From: Deltaproteobacteria bacterium
GTDB taxonomy: Bacteria; Myxococcota_A; UBA9160; PR03
Direction: 5' to 3'
Assembly (NCBI GenBank): GCA_035063765.1
Contig: JAPSFT010000008.1
Span: 1-64,000, forward strand
DNA length: 64,000 nt
A program made the position numbers and the translations under genes. The notes beneath the pieces were generated by a model. That model made no database searches. It was given only the letters and a program-made list of their open reading frames with translations, and was not told where the DNA came from. Positions within the stretch are counted from its first letter, which is position 1; each line of letters starts with the position of its first letter. Shown piece by piece: positions 1 through 8,072 of this stretch.

Positions 1-24
1 GGGCCCCCCCCGGGTGTTGGGCCT

Positions 25-39
25 CCCCCCCCCCCCCCC
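25..39. repeat. C15 homopolymer
   Basis: Fifteen consecutive C residues lie in a C-rich stretch just inside the left edge of the window. It lies upstream of the first start codon and has no evident role. It may be a contig-end sequencing artefact. Confidence 0.7.
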
Positions 40-82
40 GGGTCTGTCCCCTCTTGCTAGCGTCCCGCGAGGAGGCCCCCCC

Positions 83-1729
83 ATGCCCGTTCACGGTGGC
101 AAGATCCTGGCCCGCGCGCTCAAGAACGCGGGCGTCGAGGCGGTGTTCACGCTCTCGGGCGGCCACATCATGCCGCTCTACGACGGGTGCCTCGACGAGG
201 GCATCCGGATCGTGGACGTGCGGCACGAGCAGGCCGCCGTGCACGCGGCCGACGCCTGGGCGCGCTGCAACCCGGGCAAGATCGGCGTCGCGGCGATCAC
301 GGCCGGCCCGGGCGTCACCGACGGCGTCACCGGCGTCGCCAACGCCTGGCGCGCCAACTCGCCGATCCTCGTGATCGGCGGCCAGGGCCCGTTCACGAAC
401 CTGCGCCGCGGCTCGCTCCAGGAGATGGACCACGTCAACCTGATGCGGCCGATCACGAAGTGGGTCGACGCCTGCTACCAGACCCATCGCATCGGCGAGT
501 ACGCCGAGCTCGGCATCCGCCACGCGGTGTCGGGCATCCCGGGCCCCGCCTTCCTCGAGATCCCGATGGACGTGTTCATGGGCCAGTGCGAGTGGTCGGA
601 CGCCACGCTGCCGCCGATCAAGACCGCCGCGCCGCGCCTCTCGCCCGACCGCGCCGACGTGCGGGCCGCGCTCGCGCTGCTCGAGAGCGCGCGCAAGCCG
701 ATGCTGATGGCCGGCACCTCCGTCAAGTGGTCGCAGGCGAGCGCGGCGATGAACGCCTTCCTCGCCGAGACGCGGATGCCGGCCTACACCAACGGCATGG
801 GCCGCGGCACGATCCCGCCCGACTCGCCGCAGTACCTGAACCGCTCGCGCCGCCACGCGATGAAGGAGATCGACCTCATCGTCCTGGCCGGCTCGCTGCT
901 CGACTTCCGGCTCGCCTTCGGCAAGACGATCCCGGCCACCGCGAAGATCATCCAGCTCGACATGGACGCGACCCTGATCGGCCAGAACCGCCCGGCCGAC
1001 GTGGGCCTGGTCGGCAACCTGGCCTGCACCTTCGAGCTGCTCCTCGAGGAGATGAAGAACGCGGGCACCAACCTCGACTTCACGGCCTGGCGCGAGGAGC
1101 TGCGCGCGATCGAGGTGGCCGAGGAGAAGAAGGTCGAGGCGGCGCTCGCCAGCGACGAGTCACCGGTGGACCCGCAGCGCATGTGCCGCGAGGTGCGCGA
1201 CTGGCTCGCGACGCTCGGCGACTCGATCGTGATCGGCGACGGCGGCGACATCGTCGCCACCGCCGCGAAGATCCTGCCGGTGCCGCGCGAGGGCGCCTGG
1301 ATGGACCCGGGCCCGCTCGGCACGCTCGGGGTCGGCATGCCCTTCGCGCTGGCGGCGCAGCTCTCGCACCCGGACAAGCGCGTGGTGATCGTCTACGGCG
1401 ACGGCTCCTTCGGCCTGAACGGCTTCGAGTACGACACCGCCGTGCGCTTCGGCCTGCCGATCATCGGCGTGCTCGGCAACGACGGCGCCTGGGGCCAGAT
1501 GATGCGGCCGCAGGGCGCCCTCTACGGCTGGGACCGGCTCCAGGGGACGCTGCTCGAGTACACGCGCTACGACAAGGTCGTGGAGGCGCTCGGCGGCCAC
1601 GGCGAGTACTGCGAGCGGCCCGAGGAGATCCGCCCGGCGCTCGAGCGTGCCGCCGCCTCCGGCAAGCCCGCGCTCGTCAACGTGAAGCTCCGGCAGGACC
1701 GGCAGTACAAGGGCGGGATCTACGTCTGA
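83..1729 (+). CDS. Thiamine-diphosphate-dependent enzyme (acetolactate synthase / oxalyl-CoA decarboxylase-like)
   Basis: A 548-residue protein with the three-part ThDP fold. The N-terminal pyrimidine-binding domain has the catalytic glutamate in VRHEQ (E49). A central Rossmann-like domain covers about residues 190-330. The C-terminal pyrophosphate-binding domain has GDGS near residue 439 and the paired GND about 25 residues on. The reading frame is open for 23 codons upstream, but GAGGAGG at 69-75 sits 7 nt before ATG 83, which fixes this start. The family includes acetolactate synthase, glyoxylate carboligase and 2-hydroxyacyl-CoA lyases. Its substrate cannot be told from sequence. No small regulatory IlvN-like subunit follows, so a catabolic carboligase or decarboxylase is more likely than branched-chain amino acid synthesis. 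Confidence 0.85.
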   Translation: MPVHGGKILARALKNAGVEAVFTLSGGHIMPLYDGCLDEGIRIVDVRHEQAAVHAADAWARCNPGKIGVAAITAGPGVTDGVTGVANAWRANSPILVIGGQGPFTNLRRGSLQEMDHVNLMRPITKWVDACYQTHRIGEYAELGIRHAVSGIPGPAFLEIPMDVFMGQCEWSDATLPPIKTAAPRLSPDRADVRAALALLESARKPMLMAGTSVKWSQASAAMNAFLAETRMPAYTNGMGRGTIPPDSPQYLNRSRRHAMKEIDLIVLAGSLLDFRLAFGKTIPATAKIIQLDMDATLIGQNRPADVGLVGNLACTFELLLEEMKNAGTNLDFTAWREELRAIEVAEEKKVEAALASDESPVDPQRMCREVRDWLATLGDSIVIGDGGDIVATAAKILPVPREGAWMDPGPLGTLGVGMPFALAAQLSHPDKRVVIVYGDGSFGLNGFEYDTAVRFGLPIIGVLGNDGAWGQMMRPQGALYGWDRLQGTLLEYTRYDKVVEALGGHGEYCERPEEIRPALERAAASGKPALVNVKLRQDRQYKGGIYV

Positions 1730-1823
1730 GCGGCTGAGCGCGCAGACCCGCGAGCCCGCGGAGCTGGGGATCGACCTCGCCGCGCTGGCGCCCTGGCTCG
1801 CGCGGATCGGCCCGGTCGCCTTC

Positions 1824-4628
1824 GTGGACCTCGAGACGACGGGCCTCGCGCCCCACGAGGGCGCCGAGATCCTCGAGCTCGGCGCGGTGCTGGCCGACCC
1901 GGGCGCCGCGACGCTCCGCACGCTCGCGACCCTCGTGCGGCCGGACGGCGCGGTGCCGCCCGCGATCGCACGCCTCACCGGGATCCGGCCCGAGGAGGTC
2001 GCCGCCGCGCCGCCGCTCGCCGCCGTGTGCGCGGCCTTCCAGGAGGCGCTCGCCGGGCGCGCGATCGTGGCCCACAACGCCGGCTTCGAGCGCCTGTTCC
2101 TGGGCCGCTTCCTCGGCGCCGCGCTCGCCGACGCCTGGTATCTCGACACCCAGGACCTGCTCGCCGTCACCCATCCCGACGCTCCCGACCTGCGCCTCGA
2201 GACCTTCACCCGCTCGCTCCTCGACACCGAGGAGCGTCACCGCGCGCTCGCCGACGCCCTCGACACCGCACGCGTCGTCTCGCGCGCGGCGGCGGGCACC
2301 GACCCCCGCTACGGGGCAGCCCGCGACGCCCTCGAGTCCTTCGCGCCCGACTCCCCGTGGCTCGCGCTCTTCGCCAAGGGCGAGGCGCGGGCGCGTGCCG
2401 AGCGCGCCCCGTTCGTGGTGGTGGGCGAGACGCCCGAAGCCCCGGTGCCCTTCGACGAGGACGCGATCGCCGCCGCGCTGCGCGACCCCGAGCGGGGCCG
2501 CCGCCACTGGCCGGGCTACCGCGTGCGCGAGCCGCAGGTCGAGCTCGCGCGCCGCTTCGCGAAGCTCCTGCGCGAGGGCGGGACGCTGCTCTGCGAGGGC
2601 GGGACGGGGGTCGGCAAGTCGCTGGCCTACCTCGCGGCGGCGATCCCCTTCGCGATGGAGCGCGCGCGCGACGCCGCCCGCACGGGCGAGCGCTTCCACC
2701 CGGTCCTGATCTCGACGCGCACGAAGCTCCTCCAGGACCAGCTCCTCGCGAAGGACATCCCGACCGCCGCGCGCTTCCTCGGCTGGCCGGCCCTGCGCGC
2801 GCTCTCGATCAAGGGCCGCGCCAACTACGTGTGCGAGCGGCGCCTCGTGCCGGTGCTCGCCGAGGGCCGCGAGCCGCGCATCTTCGCCGAGGACCGCTTC
2901 GCCTACGCGGTGCTGGCGGCCTGCGCGGAGATCCGGCCGCACGGCGAGGTGGGCTCGATCGGCGCCGCCTGGCTGCGCCGGCAGCCGCTGCTCGGCGAGC
3001 TCCTGCGCCGCTCGGTGGCGGCGCGCGCCGAGCAGTGCTCGCGTGAGCAGTGCGCGCAGCACCCGGCCTGCCCCCTCGGCCGCCGCCGCGCGGCGCTCGC
3101 GCAGGCGCACCTGGTCGTCGCCAACCACGACCTGCTGCTGCGCTGGCCGCCGGACTACCCGCCCTTCGCGCACGCGATCGTCGACGAGGTGCACGAGCTC
3201 GCCGACGTGGCCGACGAGGTCTACGCGCTCTCGGTGCGGCCCGAGGACGTGCTCGACCGGCTCGACGACGTCTTCGGCCGGCCCGATCAGGCGGCGCGCG
3301 CGCCCGGGGATCCGGCAGCGCGCAGCGCCGCCGGGGCTCCGGCCGCACGCGGCGCCTCGGCCCCGGGGGCGACCCGCGGCGAGGGCGGCGAGGGGCTGCT
3401 CCCGGCGTCGAAGCGCCGCGCGCTGCGCAAGGACGCGCTCGCCTGGCGGCGCTCGATCCAGCAGGAGCTCGCCTCGCTCGGCCGCGCGCTCGAGCCGCTC
3501 GCCGGCGAGTGGGGCGACGTGCAGGTGCCCGAGCACCCCCCGGCCGCCCTCGACGACGCTGCCCGCGCCGCCGGGATCGCGGCCGAGCGCATCGACGCCG
3601 TCGCGCGCGAGATCGACGCGCTGGTGGACCCCGAGGCGGCCGGCGGCCCGCTCGCGCGCACCGCGGACGAGCTGCGCGCGGCCGCCGGCGCCCTGCGCCT
3701 CGCCTTCGCCGGCGCCGAGGACTCCGTCGCGGCCTTCGAGCGGATCGAGCCGCCCTGGGACCGCTGGCGGCTCGCGGTCCGGCTCGTCGCGCCCGCCGAG
3801 CCCTTCCGCGAGCACCTGCTCGCGCGCCTCGCGTCCTTCGCCGGCGTCTCGGCCAGCGTCTTCGTCGACGGCGACGCCTTCGCCGCGCTCGGCGCGCTCG
3901 GCATCGACCCGCGGCGGCCGGGGCCGGGCGGGTCCGACACCGGCGTCCTCTCCCGACTCGACACGGTGTCGGTCCCGAGCCCCTTTCCCTACGCCGAGCA
4001 CATGCGGGTGGTGGCGCTGCCCGACCCCGGCGACCTGGTGGCCGAGACGGCGGCGGTGCTGGCAGAGCTCGCCCGCCGGCTCGGCGGCCGCACGCTCGGG
4101 CTCTTCACGAGCCTGCGGCGCATGCAGGACGTCGCCGCCGAGCTGGCCGAGCACCTGCGCGACGCGGGCATCGAGGTGCTCGCGCCGCGCCGTGCCGGCG
4201 ACGACCCGGGCGCGCTCGTGGCGCGCTTCGCGCAGGGCGGCGCCGTGCTGCTCGGCGCGCGCCGCTTCTGGCAGGGCCTCGACCTGCCCGGCGACCAGCT
4301 CCAGGCCGTCGTGATCGAGAAGCTGCCCTTCGAGGTGCCGACCGAGCTGCGCCGGCGCCGCGAGGCGCGCCTGAAGCGCGCCGGCGTCGACGCCTTCGCG
4401 CGCTTCACGCTCGGCAGGATGCTCCTCAACCTGAAGCAGATGACGGGGCGCCTGATCCGCAGCGAGGAGGACCGCGGCGTGGTCGTGCTGGTCGAGGGCC
4501 GCACCGGCAAGGGCTACTTCCGCCGCCTCGGCGACGCGCTGCCGCCGGGCGTGCAGGTGGTCGTCGCGGAGCGCGAGGAGCTCGCGGCGCTGCTCGCCGA
4601 GGTGGGCATCGGCCGGGGCGACACGTGA
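1824..4628 (+). CDS. dinG: DinG/XPD-type ATP-dependent helicase with N-terminal DnaQ-like exonuclease domain
   Basis: The N-terminus is a DEDD (DnaQ) 3'-5' exonuclease: DLETTG (Exo I) at residues 2-7 and VAHNAGFE (Exo II) near 85-92. It is followed by an SF2 helicase: Walker A GGTGVGKS near 258, DEVH box near 452, and cysteines near 336 and 403-415 that can bind the XPD-like [4Fe-4S] cluster. C-terminal helicase motifs end in QMTGRLIRSEEDRG. An Ala/Pro/Gly-rich linker (about 490-530) is inserted after the DEVH box. This fused architecture is known in Gram-positive DinG. Its likely role is repair of structured or damaged DNA. GTG 1824 cuts off the first exonuclease beta strand. The frame stays open to 1686 without ATG, GTG or TTG, so a rare start such as CTG 1734 is possible. 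Confidence 0.85.
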   Translation: MDLETTGLAPHEGAEILELGAVLADPGAATLRTLATLVRPDGAVPPAIARLTGIRPEEVAAAPPLAAVCAAFQEALAGRAIVAHNAGFERLFLGRFLGAALADAWYLDTQDLLAVTHPDAPDLRLETFTRSLLDTEERHRALADALDTARVVSRAAAGTDPRYGAARDALESFAPDSPWLALFAKGEARARAERAPFVVVGETPEAPVPFDEDAIAAALRDPERGRRHWPGYRVREPQVELARRFAKLLREGGTLLCEGGTGVGKSLAYLAAAIPFAMERARDAARTGERFHPVLISTRTKLLQDQLLAKDIPTAARFLGWPALRALSIKGRANYVCERRLVPVLAEGREPRIFAEDRFAYAVLAACAEIRPHGEVGSIGAAWLRRQPLLGELLRRSVAARAEQCSREQCAQHPACPLGRRRAALAQAHLVVANHDLLLRWPPDYPPFAHAIVDEVHELADVADEVYALSVRPEDVLDRLDDVFGRPDQAARAPGDPAARSAAGAPAARGASAPGATRGEGGEGLLPASKRRALRKDALAWRRSIQQELASLGRALEPLAGEWGDVQVPEHPPAALDDAARAAGIAAERIDAVAREIDALVDPEAAGGPLARTADELRAAAGALRLAFAGAEDSVAAFERIEPPWDRWRLAVRLVAPAEPFREHLLARLASFAGVSASVFVDGDAFAALGALGIDPRRPGPGGSDTGVLSRLDTVSVPSPFPYAEHMRVVALPDPGDLVAETAAVLAELARRLGGRTLGLFTSLRRMQDVAAELAEHLRDAGIEVLAPRRAGDDPGALVARFAQGGAVLLGARRFWQGLDLPGDQLQAVVIEKLPFEVPTELRRRREARLKRAGVDAFARFTLGRMLLNLKQMTGRLIRSEEDRGVVVLVEGRTGKGYFRRLGDALPPGVQVVVAEREELAALLAEVGIGRGDT

Positions 4629-4756
4629 GGGAAGCGGTCCGCCCGGCGCCCCACGACCCGTGCACGCACGCCGGCGCCCGCGCCCCGAGCCAGGCCGCGG
4701 GCCGGCGCACCCCGCACCCCGCGACGCCCGCTCGCGGGGCGGCCCGCGCCCTGGGC

Positions 4757-4770
4757 TAGGCTGCGCTCGA
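4757..4770 (+). promoter_or_regulatory. Leaderless-type promoter of the SDR gene
   Basis: TAGGCT at 4757-4762 lies 7 nt before ATG 4770, with no Shine-Dalgarno between them. The arrangement recurs at many genes in this window. Confidence 0.4.
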
Positions 4771-5498
4771 TGGTGGAGCGTCCCGTCGCCCTCGTGACCG
4801 GCGCCGCGCGCGGGATCGGCGCCGCGTGCGCGCGCGCGCTCGCGGCCGAGGGCTTCCGCGTGGCCGTGCACCATGGCGCCAGCGCCGAGGCGGCCGGGAA
4901 GCTCGCGGGCGAGCTGCCCGAGGCCTTCCCGGTCCGTGCCGACCTCACCGTGCCCGCCGAGATCGACGCGCTCGTCGCCGCCCTCGGCGAGCGCACCGGC
5001 CGCGTCGACGTGCTCGTCAACAACGCCGGGGTCGTGCGCAACGGGCCCACGCCGGTGATGAAGCTCGAGGACTACGACGCCGTCGCCGCGCTCGAGCGCG
5101 GCACCTGGTACCTGAGCAAGCTCGTGCTGCGGAAGTTCATGCTCAAGCAGAAGAGCGGGCGCATCATCCAGATCTCGAGCGTGGTGGGCCACACCGGCAA
5201 CCGCGGCCAGTCCGCCTACGCGATGGCCAAGGCGGGGCTCGACGCCCTCACGAAGTCGCTCGCCGCAGAGCTCGCGGGCCGCGACATCCTGGTCAACTCG
5301 GTGGCGCCGGGCTTCATCGAGACCGACATGACGGCGGAGCTTCCCGAGCCGGCGCGGGCCGCGATCCTGGGCCGTGTGCCGCTCGGGCGCATGGGCCGGC
5401 CCGAGGAGGTCGCCGAGGTGGTGGCCTTCCTCGCCACCCGCGGCAGCTACGTCCACGGCACCGTCATCCACGTCAACGGCGGGCTGTACGGGGGCTAG
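4770..5498 (+). CDS. SDR-family 3-oxoacyl-ACP reductase-like protein (FabG-like)
   Basis: A 242-residue short-chain dehydrogenase/reductase. It has the NAD(P)-binding TGAARGIG motif (residues 10-17), NNAG, and the active-site Ser, Tyr150 and Lys154 in SAYAMAKAG. Its C-terminus (APGFIETDM, HVNGG) is close to FabG of fatty acid synthesis. The loop that normally carries the fourth catalytic residue (Asn in ETNL of E. coli FabG) is one residue shorter and reads AALERG, so the usual Asn is missing. The next gene starts 21 nt downstream but has its own promoter-like hexamer. Acyl carrier protein or acyl-CoA substrates are plausible. No fatty acid synthesis genes are adjacent, so calling it fabG would be too specific. 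Confidence 0.8.
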   Translation: MVERPVALVTGAARGIGAACARALAAEGFRVAVHHGASAEAAGKLAGELPEAFPVRADLTVPAEIDALVAALGERTGRVDVLVNNAGVVRNGPTPVMKLEDYDAVAALERGTWYLSKLVLRKFMLKQKSGRIIQISSVVGHTGNRGQSAYAMAKAGLDALTKSLAAELAGRDILVNSVAPGFIETDMTAELPEPARAAILGRVPLGRMGRPEEVAEVVAFLATRGSYVHGTVIHVNGGLYGG

Positions 5499-5507
5499 CG
5501 CGGCGGG

Positions 5508-5520
5508 TAGAGTGCGCACG
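5508..5520 (+). promoter_or_regulatory. Leaderless-type promoter of the epimerase-like gene
   Basis: TAGAGT at 5508-5513 lies 6 nt before GTG 5520. No Shine-Dalgarno is present. Confidence 0.4.
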
Positions 5521-6395
5521 TGGCGCGCATCCTCGTCGCCGGCTGCGGCTACCTCGGGAGCGAGCTCGCCGCGCAGCTCGCGGCCGACGGCCATGTCACC
5601 TTCGGGCTGCGCCGCAGCGCCGGTCCGCTGCCCCGGGGCGTCCAGCCCCTCGTGGCCGACCTGTGCGAGCGCGCCGCCCTGCGCGCCGCACTCGCCGGGG
5701 TCGAGCACGGCGGCATCGACGCCGTCGTCTACGCCGCCGCCGCCGATCACTCCGACGACGACGCCTACCGGCGCGCCTACGTCGAGGGCCTCGCGAACGT
5801 GATCGACTGGGCCGACGCGCAGGGCATGCGCCCGCCGCGCGTCTTCTTCACCTCGAGCACGGCGGTCTACGCGCAGCAGGACGGCGCGTGGGTCGACGAG
5901 GAGAGCCCCACCGAGCCGACCCACTTCAGCGGCGTCCGCATGCTCGAGGCCGAGCGCCTGCTCGCCGCCGCGGGTGGCTGTGCGCTGCGGCTCGGCGGCA
6001 TCTACGGCCCCGGCCGCACGCGCCTCGTCGAGAGCGTGCGGGCGGGCACCGCCACGATCCGGCCGGGCCCGCCGCGCTGGACCAACCGCATCCACCGCGA
6101 CGACGCTGCCGGCGCGCTGCGCCACCTGGTCGGGCGCGCGCTCGCCGGCGCGCCGCTCGATCCCGTCTACGTCGGCGTCGACGACGAGCCGAGCGACGAC
6201 GCCACGACGCTGCGCTGGCTGGCGGAGCGGCTCGGCGTCCCGGCGCCGCCCGTGGCGGGCGATCCCGACGGCCCGCGCGCGCGCAGCGGCAACAAGCGCT
6301 GCCGCAACGCCCGCCTGCGCGCCGCGGGCTACGCCTTCGCCTACCCGACCTTCCGGGAAGGCTACGGAGCCGCGATCGCCGCTAGCGGACCGTGA
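5520..6395 (+). CDS. NAD-dependent epimerase/dehydratase family protein (YeeZ-like)
   Basis: A 291-residue extended SDR of the YeeZ type. The N-terminal Rossmann motif is AGCGYLGSELA (GxGxxG, residues 8-18). The conserved STAVY segment and the following acidic WVDEESPT are typical of YeeZ-like proteins, as is the C-terminal FREGYGAAI. It lacks the classical YxxxK spacing of sugar epimerases, as the YeeZ subgroup often does. The substrate is unknown. It follows the FabG-like gene by 21 nt on the same strand. Its last 14 nt overlap the end of the convergent DUF4399 gene. Confidence 0.75.
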   Translation: MARILVAGCGYLGSELAAQLAADGHVTFGLRRSAGPLPRGVQPLVADLCERAALRAALAGVEHGGIDAVVYAAAADHSDDDAYRRAYVEGLANVIDWADAQGMRPPRVFFTSSTAVYAQQDGAWVDEESPTEPTHFSGVRMLEAERLLAAAGGCALRLGGIYGPGRTRLVESVRAGTATIRPGPPRWTNRIHRDDAAGALRHLVGRALAGAPLDPVYVGVDDEPSDDATTLRWLAERLGVPAPPVAGDPDGPRARSGNKRCRNARLRAAGYAFAYPTFREGYGAAIAASGP

Positions 6396-6891
6396 TCGTG
6401 ATCCGCTCCGACACGAGCGGCGGATCGTGGGGCACGTGGTCCTTGTCGCCGAGGATCAGCTGGAGCTCGTGGGTGCCCGGCGGGAGGTCGATCGTGGTCT
6501 CGGTCTGGCCGCCCCCGAAGTGGAGGTGCTTCGCGTCGGCGGGCAGCGGCCGGTCGAGCGGCGGGGTCGGCGCGTCGATGATCAGGTGGTGATGGCCGGT
6601 GTCGGGCCGGGCGACGCCGGCGGGCGCCACGCCCATGCCCTTCAGCCCGAAGCGCACCGTCACGGGGCTCTCGACCGTCGCGCCCGCGGCCGGCGAGATC
6701 ACGTAGAGCAGCGCGCCGGCCGGGCGCGGCGTGCGCGGAGCCGGCTGTCCGGCCTCGGTTCCCGCCCCGGCCGGCGTCCCGGCCTGCGCCAGGAGCGGAT
6801 GCTCGTGGGGCACCCCGAGCTCGTGGGCAAGGGCGCTCGGCGCGAGGAAGAGGGTCAGCAGGACGGCGAGGGTGCGAAGCGGGGCGGGCAT
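6382..6891 (-). CDS. DUF4399 domain periplasmic protein
   Basis: A 169-residue exported protein with a signal peptide of about 22 residues ending ALA. It has a Pro/Gly-rich linker and then a DUF4399 domain (about 60-169). Typical features are ISPAAGATV, GHHHLIID, a KHLHFGGGQTE stretch and a beta-sandwich end. The histidine clusters are characteristic of the family, whose function is unknown. GAGAGGAG lies just upstream of ATG 6891. It follows the GST gene on the same strand by 45 nt, so the two are probably co-transcribed. Confidence 0.75.
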   Translation of the reverse strand: MPAPLRTLAVLLTLFLAPSALAHELGVPHEHPLLAQAGTPAGAGTEAGQPAPRTPRPAGALLYVISPAAGATVESPVTVRFGLKGMGVAPAGVARPDTGHHHLIIDAPTPPLDRPLPADAKHLHFGGGQTETTIDLPPGTHELQLILGDKDHVPHDPPLVSERITITVR

Positions 6892-6936
6892 GGGGCTCCT
6901 CTCGGGACAGGTGCCCCTCCAGGCTAGCCGCTTCCC

Positions 6937-7977
6937 TCACCCGGCGACGAGCGCCTCGCAGCCCGTGCCGCGCAGCGCGGCGTCCACCGCGGCGCGATCG
7001 CCGGCCGCGAGCGCCGCGTAGCCCTCGCGCAGCCAGCGCAGGCACTTGCCCTGGTAGGGGAACGGCGCCTGGACCCACGGCCGCCCGTCGATCGTGCACT
7101 CGACCCGCTCCGCGCCGCGGGCGAGCGCGTCCGCGTTCGCGAGCAGGAAGGGCGCGTAGACGCGGCCCACCTCGGCGAGCAGCGCGTGCAGCGTGTCGGG
7201 CAGGGGCGTGCGCGGGATCCAGTCGGCGGCGGCGGGCTCGAGCCCGGAGAGGTCGTCGACCACGTCCACCCAGGCCACCACGCGCGGCGCGAGCGCGAGC
7301 GCCAGCGCGGCCGGGGTCGGGTCGAAGCCGGCGAGCTGGGTGAGCTGGCCGTAGAGCGCGAAGTCCGACGCCGCGGGTCGCCCGCCCCACAGGAAGCGCG
7401 CCTGCGCGAGCCGCGCGTCGAGCCGCTCGAGGAGCCGCTGGTAGCTCGCCTCGATCACCGGCGCGGTGGTCGCGTTCGAGCCGACGACGGCGAGCCGGCC
7501 GATCTGGCGCGCGGCGAAGGCCTCGGAGAGCGGGCGCACGCGCTCGTCGGCGAGCTCGGTGCGCGACCAGCGCGGGAGGATCGCGGCCGCCTTCGCCACG
7601 TCGGGCGCGAAGTGCCAGCGGTAGTGGAACATCGCCTTGGTGAGCCACTCGTCGGCGTAGTCCTCGAGCAGGGCGTCGAGGAAGGCGAGGGCGGGGTCGG
7701 GGGGCACGACGGAGCGGCCCGCGGCGAGCGCCTCGAGCCGGCGGATCAGCGGCGTCGAGTCGGTCTCCGCCACGAGCGCGCCGCCGGGGCCCGGCAGGAG
7801 GAGCTGCGGCAGGAGCGCCACGCGCGGCTCGGGCAGCCCGCGGCTCTCCGCCGAGCCGCGCACGATCCAGGCATGGGGGATCCGCCGGTAGCGGAGCACC
7901 GCCCGCAGCTTGCGGCTGTAGGGGGAGCCCTCGGCGCCGACGATCCGCAGCGGCGCGGGCAGGGCGGCGTCCACCAC
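6937..7977 (-). CDS. Glutathione S-transferase family protein
   Basis: A 346-residue protein with an N-terminal thioredoxin-fold GST domain (about 10-85). It starts with GSPYSRKLRAVLRYRRIPH and includes the LLPG and ETDSTPLIRRLE elements of the glutathione site (the usual cis-Pro and E-S/T motif). A helical C-terminal domain follows (about 100-250) with about 90 extra residues. The active-site position is Ser/Tyr-like (SPYSR), not Cys. Such long GST-like proteins are common in environmental proteobacteria and have no assigned substrate. AGGAGG lies 3 nt before GTG 7977 and 6 nt before the next codon, GTG 7974, so 7974 may be the true start. It diverges from an HCCA-isomerase-like gene across an operator-like palindrome. 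Confidence 0.75.
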   Translation of the reverse strand: MVDAALPAPLRIVGAEGSPYSRKLRAVLRYRRIPHAWIVRGSAESRGLPEPRVALLPQLLLPGPGGALVAETDSTPLIRRLEALAAGRSVVPPDPALAFLDALLEDYADEWLTKAMFHYRWHFAPDVAKAAAILPRWSRTELADERVRPLSEAFAARQIGRLAVVGSNATTAPVIEASYQRLLERLDARLAQARFLWGGRPAASDFALYGQLTQLAGFDPTPAALALALAPRVVAWVDVVDDLSGLEPAAADWIPRTPLPDTLHALLAEVGRVYAPFLLANADALARGAERVECTIDGRPWVQAPFPYQGKCLRWLREGYAALAAGDRAAVDAALRGTGCEALVAG

Positions 7978-8015
7978 GATCCTCCTGCATCCTCGACGGC
8001 CGGGCTGGCAGCCGC

Positions 8016-8035
8016 GTCGATATTGGCATATCGAC
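8016..8035. promoter_or_regulatory. Perfect 20-bp palindromic operator candidate between divergent genes
   Basis: GTCGATAT, then TGGC, then ATATCGAC is a perfect 8-bp inverted repeat with a 4-bp spacer. It sits in the 95-bp divergent gap between the GST gene and the HCCA-isomerase-like gene, in a local AT-rich patch. It is the right size for a dimeric (TetR/MarR-like) regulator controlling both directions. No regulator gene is adjacent. Confidence 0.5.
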
Positions 8036-8072
8036 TGTCAGGACTCCAGGCGCCCGGGAGGGACGGGATCCG

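Noticed and set aside
1677-6125. 1482-residue open frame on the minus strand, and other long antisense frames (for example 18562-19839, 20052-22856, 59138-61200 on the plus strand)
   Set aside because: They are Arg/Ala/Gly/Pro-rich shadows of real genes in GC-rich DNA, have no domains, and lie opposite genes with clear motifs.
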